From Thermoplasmatota archaeon (GTDB taxonomy: Archaea > Thermoplasmatota > Thermoplasmata > Thermoplasmatales > Thermoplasmataceae), in assembly GCA_023379355.1 (NCBI GenBank), contig JAMCUD010000041.1, positions 1 to 9,435 on the forward strand: a DNA stretch of 9,435 nucleotides, written 5' to 3'. The position numbers and the translations under genes were made by a program. Shown one piece after another: positions 1 through 6,613 of this stretch. Under the pieces are notes generated by a model. That model was not told where the DNA came from. It did not search any database and saw nothing but the letters and a program-made list of their open reading frames with translations. Position 1 is the first letter of the stretch; the number at the start of each line of letters is the position of its first letter.

Positions 1-1
1 C

Positions 2-727
2 GCAATCATTGATTCACTTGTGAAGAAAGTTGGTGACATGGTGAGAAATCATGGCGATTATTCAGTGTACCTTGGCAACAAACACTGGAAACCGTCTCTG
101 GAAGCGGCAGTGAAACAAATAAAAGAAGACGGGATGGAAATCATCACTGCAATTCCAATTTTTCCTTTTGAGTCAAGGAACGTGGAAAATTCTTATAAAA
201 AACCACTGGAAGAGGCAATGATCAAAGAGAATCTAAGGTGCAAGGTAAATTTCATCAACGGGTTCTCGAAACTTGACAGTTATTCGGCGGCGTGGAAGAA
301 AAGGATTCAGGAAACCAATCCTTCTCGGGATGGAACACTTTTCCTTTTTTCAGCTCACAGTCTTCCCCTATTTCAGGACGAATCTGAGTACAACAGGGAA
401 TATTTTGCCTTTTCAAGACGAATTGCTGATCAAACCGGTCTTAAGAATTATGACATTGGTTACCAGAGCAGGGGAAAATACGGAAAGACATGGTTGGAAC
501 CATCTGTATACGATGTTGCATCAAGGTGGGAAAATAGGGGAATAAGAAGGGTAACCACAATACCGGTGGGTTTCGTCTACGATCATCTTTTAATCAAATA
601 TGATCTGGATCATGAATTCGGAGGTTGGGTAAAAGAACACGGCATGGAATACAGTAGAATCGATCCTCCAAACGACTCAATGGAAATGGCAAAGGTTTTC
701 GCAGATCTGGTTCTGTCAGAAGTGTGA
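2..727 (+). CDS. hemH: ferrochelatase, 5'-truncated by the window edge
   Basis: Inserts ferrous iron into a porphyrin at the end of heme synthesis; cytosolic or membrane-associated in the family. The frame is open from the first bases, so the GTG at 20 is probably internal. By comparison with the Bacillus enzyme from memory, about 60 N-terminal residues lie before the window. Counting from that GTG, the FSAHSLP motif at residues 110-116 carries the catalytic metal-binding His113. YQSRGKYGKTWLEPS follows at 148-162 and PVGFVYDHLLIKYDLD at 182-197. The glutamate that normally follows the DHL/DHI of this last motif (Glu264 in B. subtilis, Glu343 in human) is Leu191 here, codon 590-592. Length and motif order are otherwise normal. 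The next gene starts 49 bp downstream with its own TATA-like box, so this may be the last gene of its transcript. Family assignment is secure; whether the substrate is protoporphyrin or coproporphyrin cannot be read here. Confidence 0.93.
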   Translation, partial: AIIDSLVKKVGDMVRNHGDYSVYLGNKHWKPSLEAAVKQIKEDGMEIITAIPIFPFESRNVENSYKKPLEEAMIKENLRCKVNFINGFSKLDSYSAAWKKRIQETNPSRDGTLFLFSAHSLPLFQDESEYNREYFAFSRRIADQTGLKNYDIGYQSRGKYGKTWLEPSVYDVASRWENRGIRRVTTIPVGFVYDHLLIKYDLDHEFGGWVKEHGMEYSRIDPPNDSMEMAKVFADLVLSEV

Positions 728-747
728 AATCAGACCAATCAGGTAAC

Positions 748-758
748 TTCAATATACA
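748..758 (+). promoter_or_regulatory. TATA-like box for the SelB-like gene
   Basis: An AATATA stretch is centred about 23 nt before the ATG at 777, the expected TATA-to-start distance for a leaderless archaeal transcript. No convincing Shine-Dalgarno sequence stands before the ATG, and an in-frame stop at 744-746 leaves 777 as the only ATG start for this reading frame. Confidence 0.5.
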
Positions 759-776
759 ACTCCGTTATGTGGTTTC

Positions 777-1685
777 ATGGTCTCACTTACCGTTTTCGTA
801 TTCAATATTCCGGAAGTGCTTAGGGAAATTTCAAAGAAAAACACTGATAGCGACATAACAATACATTCCAGAAAGGATGGAGATCTTATCACTACTTTTC
901 TTGAACCTTCAAGATTCCCGGAAAAGCTTTCCTCACTCACCGATTGCATCTATCCAGCAGATTACGCCATCGTGGGGGTTGATACAATAGACAGAAGTTT
1001 CGGGGAGGCACTCATGGCTCTGGACCTTATGGGAAAGACACATGGAATGATGGTTGCGTCCAGTGAGGAAAACGCGGAAAGAGCCAGAAAAATAGCAAAG
1101 GGTACGGTTCTGGAAGGATACGAATTATATTCCGGAAGCCCGATGGGCCTGGTTGAAAAGATCATCCAGTTCAAGCCACACAGAGAACAGAGGGGAACCC
1201 TTGTCATTATTGACCACTTTTTCCAGGTTAAGAGTGTGGGTACAGTGATCCTGGGATTTGTTCTGTCAGGAAACTTAAGCAAGCACCAGAAACTTTTCAT
1301 ATCTGGGATCAACAGGGAGGTTCAGGTCAGGTCAATACAGATGCATGATGTGGATGTGGATGAAGCCCAGATCGGGTCAAGAGTTGGTGCTGCATTGAAA
1401 AATGTTGATGCTGATGAACTGCAGAGGGGAATGTTTCTCTCCGATGTTCCTCTGAAACAGGAGAAGGAGATATCCGGAAAGGTGGTTTTCCACAGCGCCG
1501 TAAGGAAGGTTCCGGAAGGGGATTTTGAAATATTCGTATCTGATGAGATGATCTACCAGCGTGGTCAGATGTTAAGCGGTAAAATGGTGCTTGATCGCCC
1601 TATTCCGGTGGTGAATCAGAGTCTTCTTTTCTCAAATCCCAACCTTTCTCCAAGGATTCTTGGGAAGATGGTAATTGGAAAATAA
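777..1685 (+). CDS. SelB-like/EF-Tu-family translation factor with degenerate G domain (aSelBL type)
   Basis: Resembles a translational GTPase in overall plan but is not expected to bind GTP. Residues 1-135 occupy the place of the G domain: DYAIVGVDTIDRSFGEAL (62-79) resembles the region after the DxxG switch, and YSGSPMGL (118-125) sits where G5 would be. There is no P-loop GxxxxGKT, no DxxG, and the NKxD site reads VASSEE (93-98). Residues about 142-224 are a good EF-Tu domain 2 (IIDHFFQVKSVGTVILG, then VRSIQMHDVDVDEAQIGSRVG and LQRGMFLSD). A short domain-3-like barrel fills 230-302. The C-terminal mRNA-binding extension of true SelB is absent. Published surveys of archaeal SelB-like proteins (aSelBL) describe members in Thermoplasmatales and one subfamily that seems to have lost GTP binding; this fits that subfamily. 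A role in tRNA or ribosome binding is inference. No operon partner is apparent. Confidence 0.8.
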   Translation: MVSLTVFVFNIPEVLREISKKNTDSDITIHSRKDGDLITTFLEPSRFPEKLSSLTDCIYPADYAIVGVDTIDRSFGEALMALDLMGKTHGMMVASSEENAERARKIAKGTVLEGYELYSGSPMGLVEKIIQFKPHREQRGTLVIIDHFFQVKSVGTVILGFVLSGNLSKHQKLFISGINREVQVRSIQMHDVDVDEAQIGSRVGAALKNVDADELQRGMFLSDVPLKQEKEISGKVVFHSAVRKVPEGDFEIFVSDEMIYQRGQMLSGKMVLDRPIPVVNQSLLFSNPNLSPRILGKMVIGK

Positions 1686-1741
1686 GAACAAGATTTCCAG
1701 TTAATTTTAGATATTTAATGGCTGAAATTCAAAAATAATTT
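1686..1741. terminator. convergent intergenic region with T-rich stretches on both strands
   Basis: This 56-bp gap lies between two converging genes. The plus strand has a TTAATTTTA stretch at about 1701-1709. The minus strand has a T5 run (AAAAA at 1731-1735 on plus) just after the purD stop. Archaeal termination mostly needs only U-rich 3' ends, so the gap plausibly terminates both transcripts. No strong hairpin was seen. Confidence 0.45.
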
Positions 1742-3037
1742 TCAGGTCAGGTACCTGGTGGTTTTTCTGTCCATCATTTCCCTGCTCCCTATGTCGTGCC
1801 TCACATAGTAGTTGCCCTTGACCAGAGAAAGATTTTCCTCAACTATGTCTGAAGCCTGCGGGATGGTATCGGCAATTCCAACCATGGCAAGAGACCTTGA
1901 AGTTGACATCTCTACCCTTTCAAGTGTTCCAGATACAGCAGCATAGTAAAGTCTCAAATTGTCAGGTAGAGACTTCCTTTCAACAGTAAGTACTCCGGCC
2001 TCCGGTTCTGTTCCATAACCTCTTGGTACGATATATTTCAGAACTGTTGCTTTCTTTTCAAACTCAACATTCATGTGCAGGTTTTCTTGGGCTATTCCGA
2101 AAAATATGTCGCAGATGTTGCTTTTCATCAGTGATAGAACATTCATTGATTCAGGATCGGCAAATCTTGAGTTTATCTCAATGACCACAGGCCCGCTTCT
2201 GGTCTCCATGAACTGTCCGTAAAGTACGCCTCTAAATGGTGATCCATCCTTTCTCAGGGCTTCAGTTATCATCTTAATTATATTCAGGGCCTTTTCAACA
2301 CTTGTTTTCCTGATGAACGGAAGACCATCTGGTCCGGAGATTGATCCCATCCCTCCTGTATTGGGGCCAGTATCATTTTCATAAGCCCTTTTGAAGTCCT
2401 GGACAACAGGCATTGGTTTGACATGTGTTCCATCAGTGAATACCTGAAGGGAAAACTCCTCACCGTGAACCCTCTCCTCCAGCAGTACTTTGCCATCTTT
2501 TTCTATAATTGAAGTTCCATAATCAATGGCCTCTTCCAGTGTTCTGATCTGGTCCCCCATCACCTTCACACCCTTTCCCCCTGTTAGCCCAATGGGCTTT
2601 ATGGCATACTCTTTTCCATTTTTAATGAGAAAGTTTCTCAGGTCTATGGCAGATCGGATTATTGTGGAAGGTATGTTTCCGGGTATGCTGTACCGATCCA
2701 TAAGATCCCGCATGAATTCCTTGGAGGTCTCGATCCTTGCCGCTTTCCGGTCTGGGGAAGCAACAGCTATGCCGCTTGACACAAGCTTCTCTGCAAGTTC
2801 GGTCTCAAGCACTGGATCAGGGCCGATGAAAGCAAGATCGACTCCCTTTTCAATTGCAAACCTGTGAATCCTGCTGAAATCAGTTTCATCACAGAGAATA
2901 TGTTCCTTCGACAACGAAATAATTGACGGATTTCTGTTCTTTATTGCGGCATATATTGAAGCACCGCTCCTTACAAGTTCCCTTGCCAAGGCATCCTCTC
3001 TTCCACCGCTTCCCACAAGGAGTACCTTAGTTGCCAT
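1742..3037 (-). CDS. purD: phosphoribosylamine--glycine ligase (GAR synthetase)
   Basis: Joins glycine to 5-phosphoribosylamine using ATP to make GAR, the second step of de novo purine synthesis; cytosolic. The 431 residues match the family length. The N-terminal nucleotide-fold motif GSGGREDALA is at 9-18 and IGPDPVLETE at 71-80. An ATP-grasp domain follows, with KPIGLTGGKGVKV at 147-159, the signature QDFKRAYENDTGPNTGGMG at 213-231, and metal-binding Glu287 and Asn289 within EINSRFADPE. A C-terminal PurD barrel ends the protein. Several near-invariant positions differ: Asp15 for the usual His in GGREHA, Phe215 for His in QDHKR, and Ala293 for Gly in RFGDPE. The ATG overlaps the 3' end of scpB by 11 bp, with a purine-rich GGGGAAGG about 8 nt upstream, so the two are very likely one operon with coupled translation. 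Identification is secure. Confidence 0.95.
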   Translation of the reverse strand: MATKVLLVGSGGREDALARELVRSGASIYAAIKNRNPSIISLSKEHILCDETDFSRIHRFAIEKGVDLAFIGPDPVLETELAEKLVSSGIAVASPDRKAARIETSKEFMRDLMDRYSIPGNIPSTIIRSAIDLRNFLIKNGKEYAIKPIGLTGGKGVKVMGDQIRTLEEAIDYGTSIIEKDGKVLLEERVHGEEFSLQVFTDGTHVKPMPVVQDFKRAYENDTGPNTGGMGSISGPDGLPFIRKTSVEKALNIIKMITEALRKDGSPFRGVLYGQFMETRSGPVVIEINSRFADPESMNVLSLMKSNICDIFFGIAQENLHMNVEFEKKATVLKYIVPRGYGTEPEAGVLTVERKSLPDNLRLYYAAVSGTLERVEMSTSRSLAMVGIADTIPQASDIVEENLSLVKGNYYVRHDIGSREMMDRKTTRYLT

Positions 3038-3533
3038 TATTCAAACCTTCCCCATTATCTGAACGTAATTCTTCAAGTTTCTTTTTGTCCACATTGAAAT
3101 ATGTGAAGAATTTCCTGGTTACGCTGAAAATATCAGCATTCCCCTCCCTTTTAACTGTGATGAATTTCTTTTGGATAAGTGCCTCTGTCATGGATTCATA
3201 CCTGCCTCCGAATCTCTCTCTCAGATCAGTGCGGTTTGTGCGGTTTCTCGCAACAATAAAGCCAAGAATCCTCAACTGGTCCCGATTTAACTCCCTTTCG
3301 GCCACCTTGTCTGCAAGTTCAGAATATTCTTGCCTGAGCTGAATCCTGTACTTTGTACCAAGTTTTGCGATCTCTATTGCGCCATGTCTCTTTTCATACT
3401 CCCTAATAAGTGACCTCAGGATTTTAGATGTTTCCTGCCTGGGGGTGTCCAGAAGATCTGAAATATCCCTGACTGAGAGCGGAACTGGGGATGAAAAAAG
3501 GAGTGTTTCAACCTGATTTTTAATATCCATCAT
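3027..3533 (-). CDS. scpB: segregation and condensation protein B
   Basis: ScpB is the winged-helix (kite) subunit that pairs with ScpA and the SMC ATPase in chromosome condensation and segregation. Two winged-helix-like halves are visible. The first opens with QVETLLFSSPVPLSVRDIS and continues through ILRSLIREYEKRHGAIEI; the second runs from RELNRDQLRILGFIVARNRT through LRERFGGRYESMTEALIQKKFI to a C-terminal VTRKFFTYFNVDKKKLEEL, the usual ScpB ending. The frame stays open to an ATG at 3569, but I chose the ATG at 3533 (168 aa). A minus-strand TTTTAT box at 3553-3558 lies about 22 nt upstream of it and would fall inside the longer form, and the conserved domain starts just after this ATG. A second ATG follows immediately at 3530. 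Its stop overlaps the purD start. No scpA or smc is in the window. Confidence 0.85.
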   Translation of the reverse strand: MMDIKNQVETLLFSSPVPLSVRDISDLLDTPRQETSKILRSLIREYEKRHGAIEIAKLGTKYRIQLRQEYSELADKVAERELNRDQLRILGFIVARNRTNRTDLRERFGGRYESMTEALIQKKFITVKREGNADIFSVTRKFFTYFNVDKKKLEELRSDNGEGLNNGN

Positions 3534-3552
3534 GCTATAATAATTCAAATGG

Positions 3553-3558
3553 ATAAAA
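3553..3558 (-). promoter_or_regulatory. TATA-like box for the scpB-purD operon
   Basis: Minus-strand TTTTAT lies about 22 nt before the ATG at 3533, giving a probable leaderless start. It argues against the upstream in-frame ATG at 3569. Confidence 0.5.
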
Positions 3559-3571
3559 GAGATTCGCATGG

Positions 3572-3620
3572 CCAGTTGAAATGTTTGATGTTCTCCATGA
3601 AACGCTGGAGAAAGGAAAAA
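3572..3620 (-). terminator. U-rich stretch and hairpin after the oxidoreductase gene
   Basis: Just past the oxidoreductase stop (3635-3637), the minus strand has a T5 run (plus AAAAA, 3616-3620) within a pyrimidine tract. Beyond it is an imperfect hairpin: GTTTGATG (3583-3590) pairs with CATGAAAC (3596-3603) at 7 of 8 positions around a 5-nt loop, with CCAG/CTGG (3572-3575, 3605-3608) outside. This probably ends the oxidoreductase transcript before the scpB promoter. The stem may also be chance. Confidence 0.35.
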
Positions 3621-3634
3621 GGTTCAATGTTGTA

Positions 3635-4615
3635 TCAGACCCTTATTTTCACTGCACGTTTGGTAGAATCTGATTCATTCGCGGCATTTACTATTTTCAC
3701 CACAATCTCCCCATCCTCAACTGTCGCAATAGTACTTTTTTTCCCACTGACTAGATCCACGAAAGAAGCCACCTCCTTCTGGTAAACATTTCCCTCCCTA
3801 TACTCTTTGATAATTTTCCCATCTCTCTTCAGGGAACATGCCACGGAGGTTCCAAAGGCGTTTTCTGCAACAAGTGTCGTTTTATTCCCCTGAACTACCA
3901 GGCTGTTGAATGCACCTGCTATTGATCTGGATGAAAGAGCCTCCCCTACAGTGTCTCCATACTGCATAATGACTGTCTCAGTATCTTCAATTAACTTCCC
4001 CTCCGGTCTCTTGATTGCATAAACGGAATCAGGTTTCCTTCCCAGAAGGTAGTTTATTGTATCTATGACATGAACTCCTGTACCCATAACCGAACCTCCG
4101 CCGACCTTGTCATCCTCTGACCACCACATGCTGTCAGGATTTGTTCTGGAACTCGAGGAAAGGTGAGCCCATGTTCCATGTATGTGTGCTATTTCACCAA
4201 GATCTCCATTGGAAATCATTTTCTTAATGTCCTCAATGGCTGGATTGAATCTCATGTGAAAACCTATTGCAAGTTGCAGCTTCTTTTCTGTGGAAAGATC
4301 GGCAAGCTTTTCTGCATCCTCATTTCTCAAGGTCATCTGTTTTTCAAGCAGAACATGTTTTCCTTCTTCAAGGGACCTCCTTGCGTGTTCAAAGTGCATA
4401 AAATTTGGAGATGATATGTATACCGCTTCAAATTCAGATTCCGAGAAGAACCGGTCAAGGCTGTCGTACGGTTCAGATCCATATTTCAGGCTCTCCTTTT
4501 TTGCCTTTTCCATATTCCTGCTGTATATGGCGGAAATCTCATTTCCGGAAGATTTGATGGCAGGCATTACCCTGTTCATTGCATGATTTCCAATACTTAT
4601 GATTCCAAATTTCAT
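3635..4615 (-). CDS. Gfo/Idh/MocA family NAD(P)-dependent oxidoreductase
   Basis: Members of this family oxidise or reduce sugars, inositols and related polyols with NAD(P); the substrate here is unknown. At 326 aa it has the usual two domains. An N-terminal Rossmann fold begins GIISIGNHAMNRVMPAI (4-20), followed by AVYISSPNFMHFEHARRSLE (64-83) and the catalytic-lysine strand HVLLEKQMTL (87-96). The C-terminal alpha/beta domain has GFHMRFNPAI (118-127) and VGGGSVMGTGVHVIDTINYL (171-190). Lys92 and His182 of the active site are present. The usual EKP reads EKQ (Gln93), and the aspartate normally preceding the GxH motif is Gly178. The ATG at 4615 has a minus-strand ATTTAAG box about 25 nt upstream, consistent with a leaderless start. 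It is divergent from the permease and separated from scpB by a probable terminator and promoter. A sugar dehydrogenase is the best guess; specificity is not readable. Confidence 0.85.
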   Translation of the reverse strand: MKFGIISIGNHAMNRVMPAIKSSGNEISAIYSRNMEKAKKESLKYGSEPYDSLDRFFSESEFEAVYISSPNFMHFEHARRSLEEGKHVLLEKQMTLRNEDAEKLADLSTEKKLQLAIGFHMRFNPAIEDIKKMISNGDLGEIAHIHGTWAHLSSSSRTNPDSMWWSEDDKVGGGSVMGTGVHVIDTINYLLGRKPDSVYAIKRPEGKLIEDTETVIMQYGDTVGEALSSRSIAGAFNSLVVQGNKTTLVAENAFGTSVACSLKRDGKIIKEYREGNVYQKEVASFVDLVSGKKSTIATVEDGEIVVKIVNAANESDSTKRAVKIRV

Positions 4616-4636
4616 ATGGGCAGATATGTCCAGAAC

Positions 4637-4643
4637 CTTAAAT
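4637..4643 (-). promoter_or_regulatory. TATA-like box for the oxidoreductase gene
   Basis: Minus-strand ATTTAAG is centred about 25 nt before the ATG at 4615, a spacing consistent with leaderless transcription. Confidence 0.5.
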
Positions 4644-4724
4644 GTTTATGGATTCACTGATCTCCTGCGCAGTGCCCTTCCAATGAGAGTTCCGCTGCCA
4701 GTTCTATTTATGAATAAACCAAAA

Positions 4725-4730
4725 TTTATA
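4725..4730 (+). promoter_or_regulatory. TATA box for the permease operon
   Basis: AAATTTATAT spans 4722-4731 with its TTTATA core at 4725-4730, about 26 nt before the ATG at 4754. It physically overlaps the upstream in-frame ATG at 4730, which rules that codon out as a start if this box is used. A near-palindrome, TTTAT-GA-ATAAA (4707-4718), lies just upstream and could be a regulator site. Confidence 0.55.
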
Positions 4731-4753
4731 TGTATAGCGGGTCTGTAGGAACA

Positions 4754-6130
4754 ATGTCCGAACAGGTGTTCGTAAAATCAAATGTTCATGACGCGGAGGA
4801 AAACCTTTCAAATCCTCTTTCGAACAACCAGAGAGATCTTAGGTCAAAATCCATGTTTACAATCTGGTTCGCTTCAAATCTCACAATCGGGGATTTTGCC
4901 GTGGGTTTTATTCCAATTTATCTTGGCCTTGGAATCGGAGTGAGCATTGCAGCACTTGTTATTGGAAGCTTTTTGGGTGCTGTGCTTCTTGGGTTAATGA
5001 GCTCAACTGGACCCAGATCCGGCCTGCCTCAGATGGTGTCAAGCAAATTTGCCTTTGGAGTAAGGGGATCAAAGGTTATGTCCTCTCTGCAGTGGGTGAA
5101 TACTGCAGGATGGCTTTCTGTCAATCTCATACTGGCTTCATTCGCCCTGAGTGCTCTATTCCATGGTTTATATTTCGTAGTTTCACTGGTTGTGGTTGCC
5201 CTGGTGGTGGCACTGGCCGTATCAATGGGTCATAAGGGGATCCACTCGTTCGAAAGGATCCTGTCCATTGTACTTGGAATTCTTTTCCTGTTCATAATTT
5301 ACGCATCACTATCACATCTCCCGGCACTGGCATCATACAGTCCTTCCTATACAGTAACTGTGGCAGTAGGCTTTGGAATAGTTCTGGCCTCTTCATTTTC
5401 CTACATAATGTCATGGGGGCCTTACGCTTCAGACTACTCAAGATTCGTTCCGTCCACCTTCTCAGGCAGAAGTGTTTTTTCATGGACATTTGCTGGTTCA
5501 TTCATTGCCTCAGTGTGGGCTGAGGTAACAGGGCTTATGGTGGCGGTCATATCTGGAAATCCAAATGGAAATCCGGCAACGGATCTTGCCTCCATAATGG
5601 GGAGGTTTGGATATATAGGTCTCATATCCATATTCTTGGGGGGGCTTTCAGCCAACGCACTGAATCTCTACTCAAACTCAATTTCACTGAGGAGCACGGG
5701 CATAAAGATAAAGCGTGGAATCATAATAGGGATGGTTACTGCGTTTTCGGTGGTTCTTGGGATCATAGGTTACAACAATTTTTATGCATTTTATGAAGCT
5801 TTCCTGTTCATCCTTGATTACTGGATCACTCCATGGATAGGGGTCATGGTTGCAGAATTCTTCATAGTAAGAAGAATTTCAAGGCCATCATCAATATCTC
5901 CGGGGTTCAAGAAGATAGGGTTCTTCTCATATTTACTTTCCATTGTTATATCGATCCCATTCATGAACCCAGGGGTGATCTTCATAGGTCCGGTATCAAG
6001 CATGCTTGGAGGCGTTGACACCAGCTATTACGTATCCTTTATTCTGGCTATCATCCTTTATGTTCTGCTGTCAAAACATTATTACGGTTCAGGACTTGAA
6101 ACTAAAAATTTAGGTAAAGCAGGTGCATAA
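4754..6130 (+). CDS. NCS1-family nucleobase permease (cytosine/purine permease type)
   Basis: Integral membrane symporter of the nucleobase-cation-symport-1 family, which imports cytosine, uracil, purines, allantoin or related rings. I start it at the ATG at 4754 (458 aa) because the TATA box overlaps the earlier ATG at 4730. After a hydrophilic N-terminus (1-33) come about 12 hydrophobic segments, the first near 36-58 and 62-82. Family motifs visible are GPRSGLPQMVSSKFAFG (86-102), QWVNTAGW (113-120), MSWGPYASDYSRFVP (219-233), LGGLSANALNLYSNSISL (295-312) and DYWITPWIGVMVAEFFIVRR (355-374). The tail after 442 is short and hydrophilic. The next gene follows after 6 bp, so this heads an operon with a dCTP-deaminase/dUTPase-like enzyme. 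That context suggests a pyrimidine base as substrate, by inference; thiamine precursors or allantoin remain possible. Confidence 0.88.
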   Translation: MSEQVFVKSNVHDAEENLSNPLSNNQRDLRSKSMFTIWFASNLTIGDFAVGFIPIYLGLGIGVSIAALVIGSFLGAVLLGLMSSTGPRSGLPQMVSSKFAFGVRGSKVMSSLQWVNTAGWLSVNLILASFALSALFHGLYFVVSLVVVALVVALAVSMGHKGIHSFERILSIVLGILFLFIIYASLSHLPALASYSPSYTVTVAVGFGIVLASSFSYIMSWGPYASDYSRFVPSTFSGRSVFSWTFAGSFIASVWAEVTGLMVAVISGNPNGNPATDLASIMGRFGYIGLISIFLGGLSANALNLYSNSISLRSTGIKIKRGIIIGMVTAFSVVLGIIGYNNFYAFYEAFLFILDYWITPWIGVMVAEFFIVRRISRPSSISPGFKKIGFFSYLLSIVISIPFMNPGVIFIGPVSSMLGGVDTSYYVSFILAIILYVLLSKHYYGSGLETKNLGKAGA

Positions 6131-6136
6131 CCACAC

Positions 6137-6613
6137 ATGGCCATATTTTCAGACAGAAAACTCATGGATCTGGTGGGCAGGGGCATCATAATTTCTGAGA
6201 ATTTTTCTTCAGATAGTCTCACTCCCAACGGTTATGATCTCAGGATCGGCCTCATCAGACTCTCCGGCATGGATGATTCAACTGAAGCAGTGATTCCCAC
6301 AATGACTTTCTTTCACGTATCCACCATGGAGTGCATCAACATGCCCGGAGATGCTGTTGGTGAGATCTGGATAAGGTCAACATATGCAAGGAAGGGGCTG
6401 ATTGCCTCCTTTGGAGCAGTAGATTCCGGATTCCATGGAAACCTCACACTATCCTTCCTCAACGCATCTAAAGTGCCCATAACTCTATCCAGGGGTGAAA
6501 GGATCGCACAGATCATCTTTCATGGGACAGATCAGGAAGTTGAGAAAAAATACCATGAGAGATCCGGAAACTATCAGGACAGCAGGGGAATAATCACGGA
6601 GAGTGAAAAATAG
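6137..6613 (+). CDS. dCTP deaminase/dUTPase-fold protein, deaminase glutamate absent
   Basis: Belongs to the trimeric dUTPase/dCTP-deaminase superfamily, which controls dCTP, dUTP and dUMP pools. Residues 1-40 read like archaeal Dcd (IFSDRKLMDLVGRGII, then LTPNGYDLRIG at 29-38). The phosphate-binding motif RSTYARKG is at 80-87 (Arg80, Ser81, Arg85), the nucleoside hairpin GAVDSGFHGNLTLSFLN at 93-109 (Asp96), and SRGERIAQIIF at 118-128. At 158 aa it is shorter than typical deaminases (about 180-200). The glutamate that performs deamination in Dcd, in the family's ITLE/IVLE strand, is Ser106 here, while the aspartate used by dUTPases is kept. A dUTP pyrophosphatase or a non-deaminating relative is therefore more likely than a dCTP deaminase; automatic pipelines would probably call it dcd. 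It starts 6 bp after the permease, with AGGTG at 6120-6124, and overlaps the next gene by 11 bp. Confidence 0.8.
   Translation: MAIFSDRKLMDLVGRGIIISENFSSDSLTPNGYDLRIGLIRLSGMDDSTEAVIPTMTFFHVSTMECINMPGDAVGEIWIRSTYARKGLIASFGAVDSGFHGNLTLSFLNASKVPITLSRGERIAQIIFHGTDQEVEKKYHERSGNYQDSRGIITESEK

Noticed and set aside
962..1312. Long open frame of 116 codons on the minus strand inside the SelB-like gene.
   Set aside because: It is antisense to a well-supported gene, has no family motif and no promoter or ribosome-binding signal.
1320..1752. The 12-mer TTCAGGTCAGGT occurs at 1320-1331 and again at 1741-1752.
   Set aside because: In 9.4 kb a few 12-mer pairs are expected by chance, and both copies fall in unrelated coding or gene-end sequence.
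1748..1757. Perfect 10-bp palindrome CAGGTACCTG at the end of purD.
   Set aside because: It lies within the last codons of the gene, away from any promoter; a single 10-bp palindrome is weak evidence of a site.
2526..2867. 113-codon plus-strand open frame inside purD.
   Set aside because: Shadow of the purD coding sequence; its composition follows the opposite-strand codon pattern and no motif is seen.
3570..3634. Possible C/D-box small RNA between scpB and the oxidoreductase.
   Set aside because: TTGATGT resembles a C box only loosely and no proper C'/D'/D box set could be assembled.
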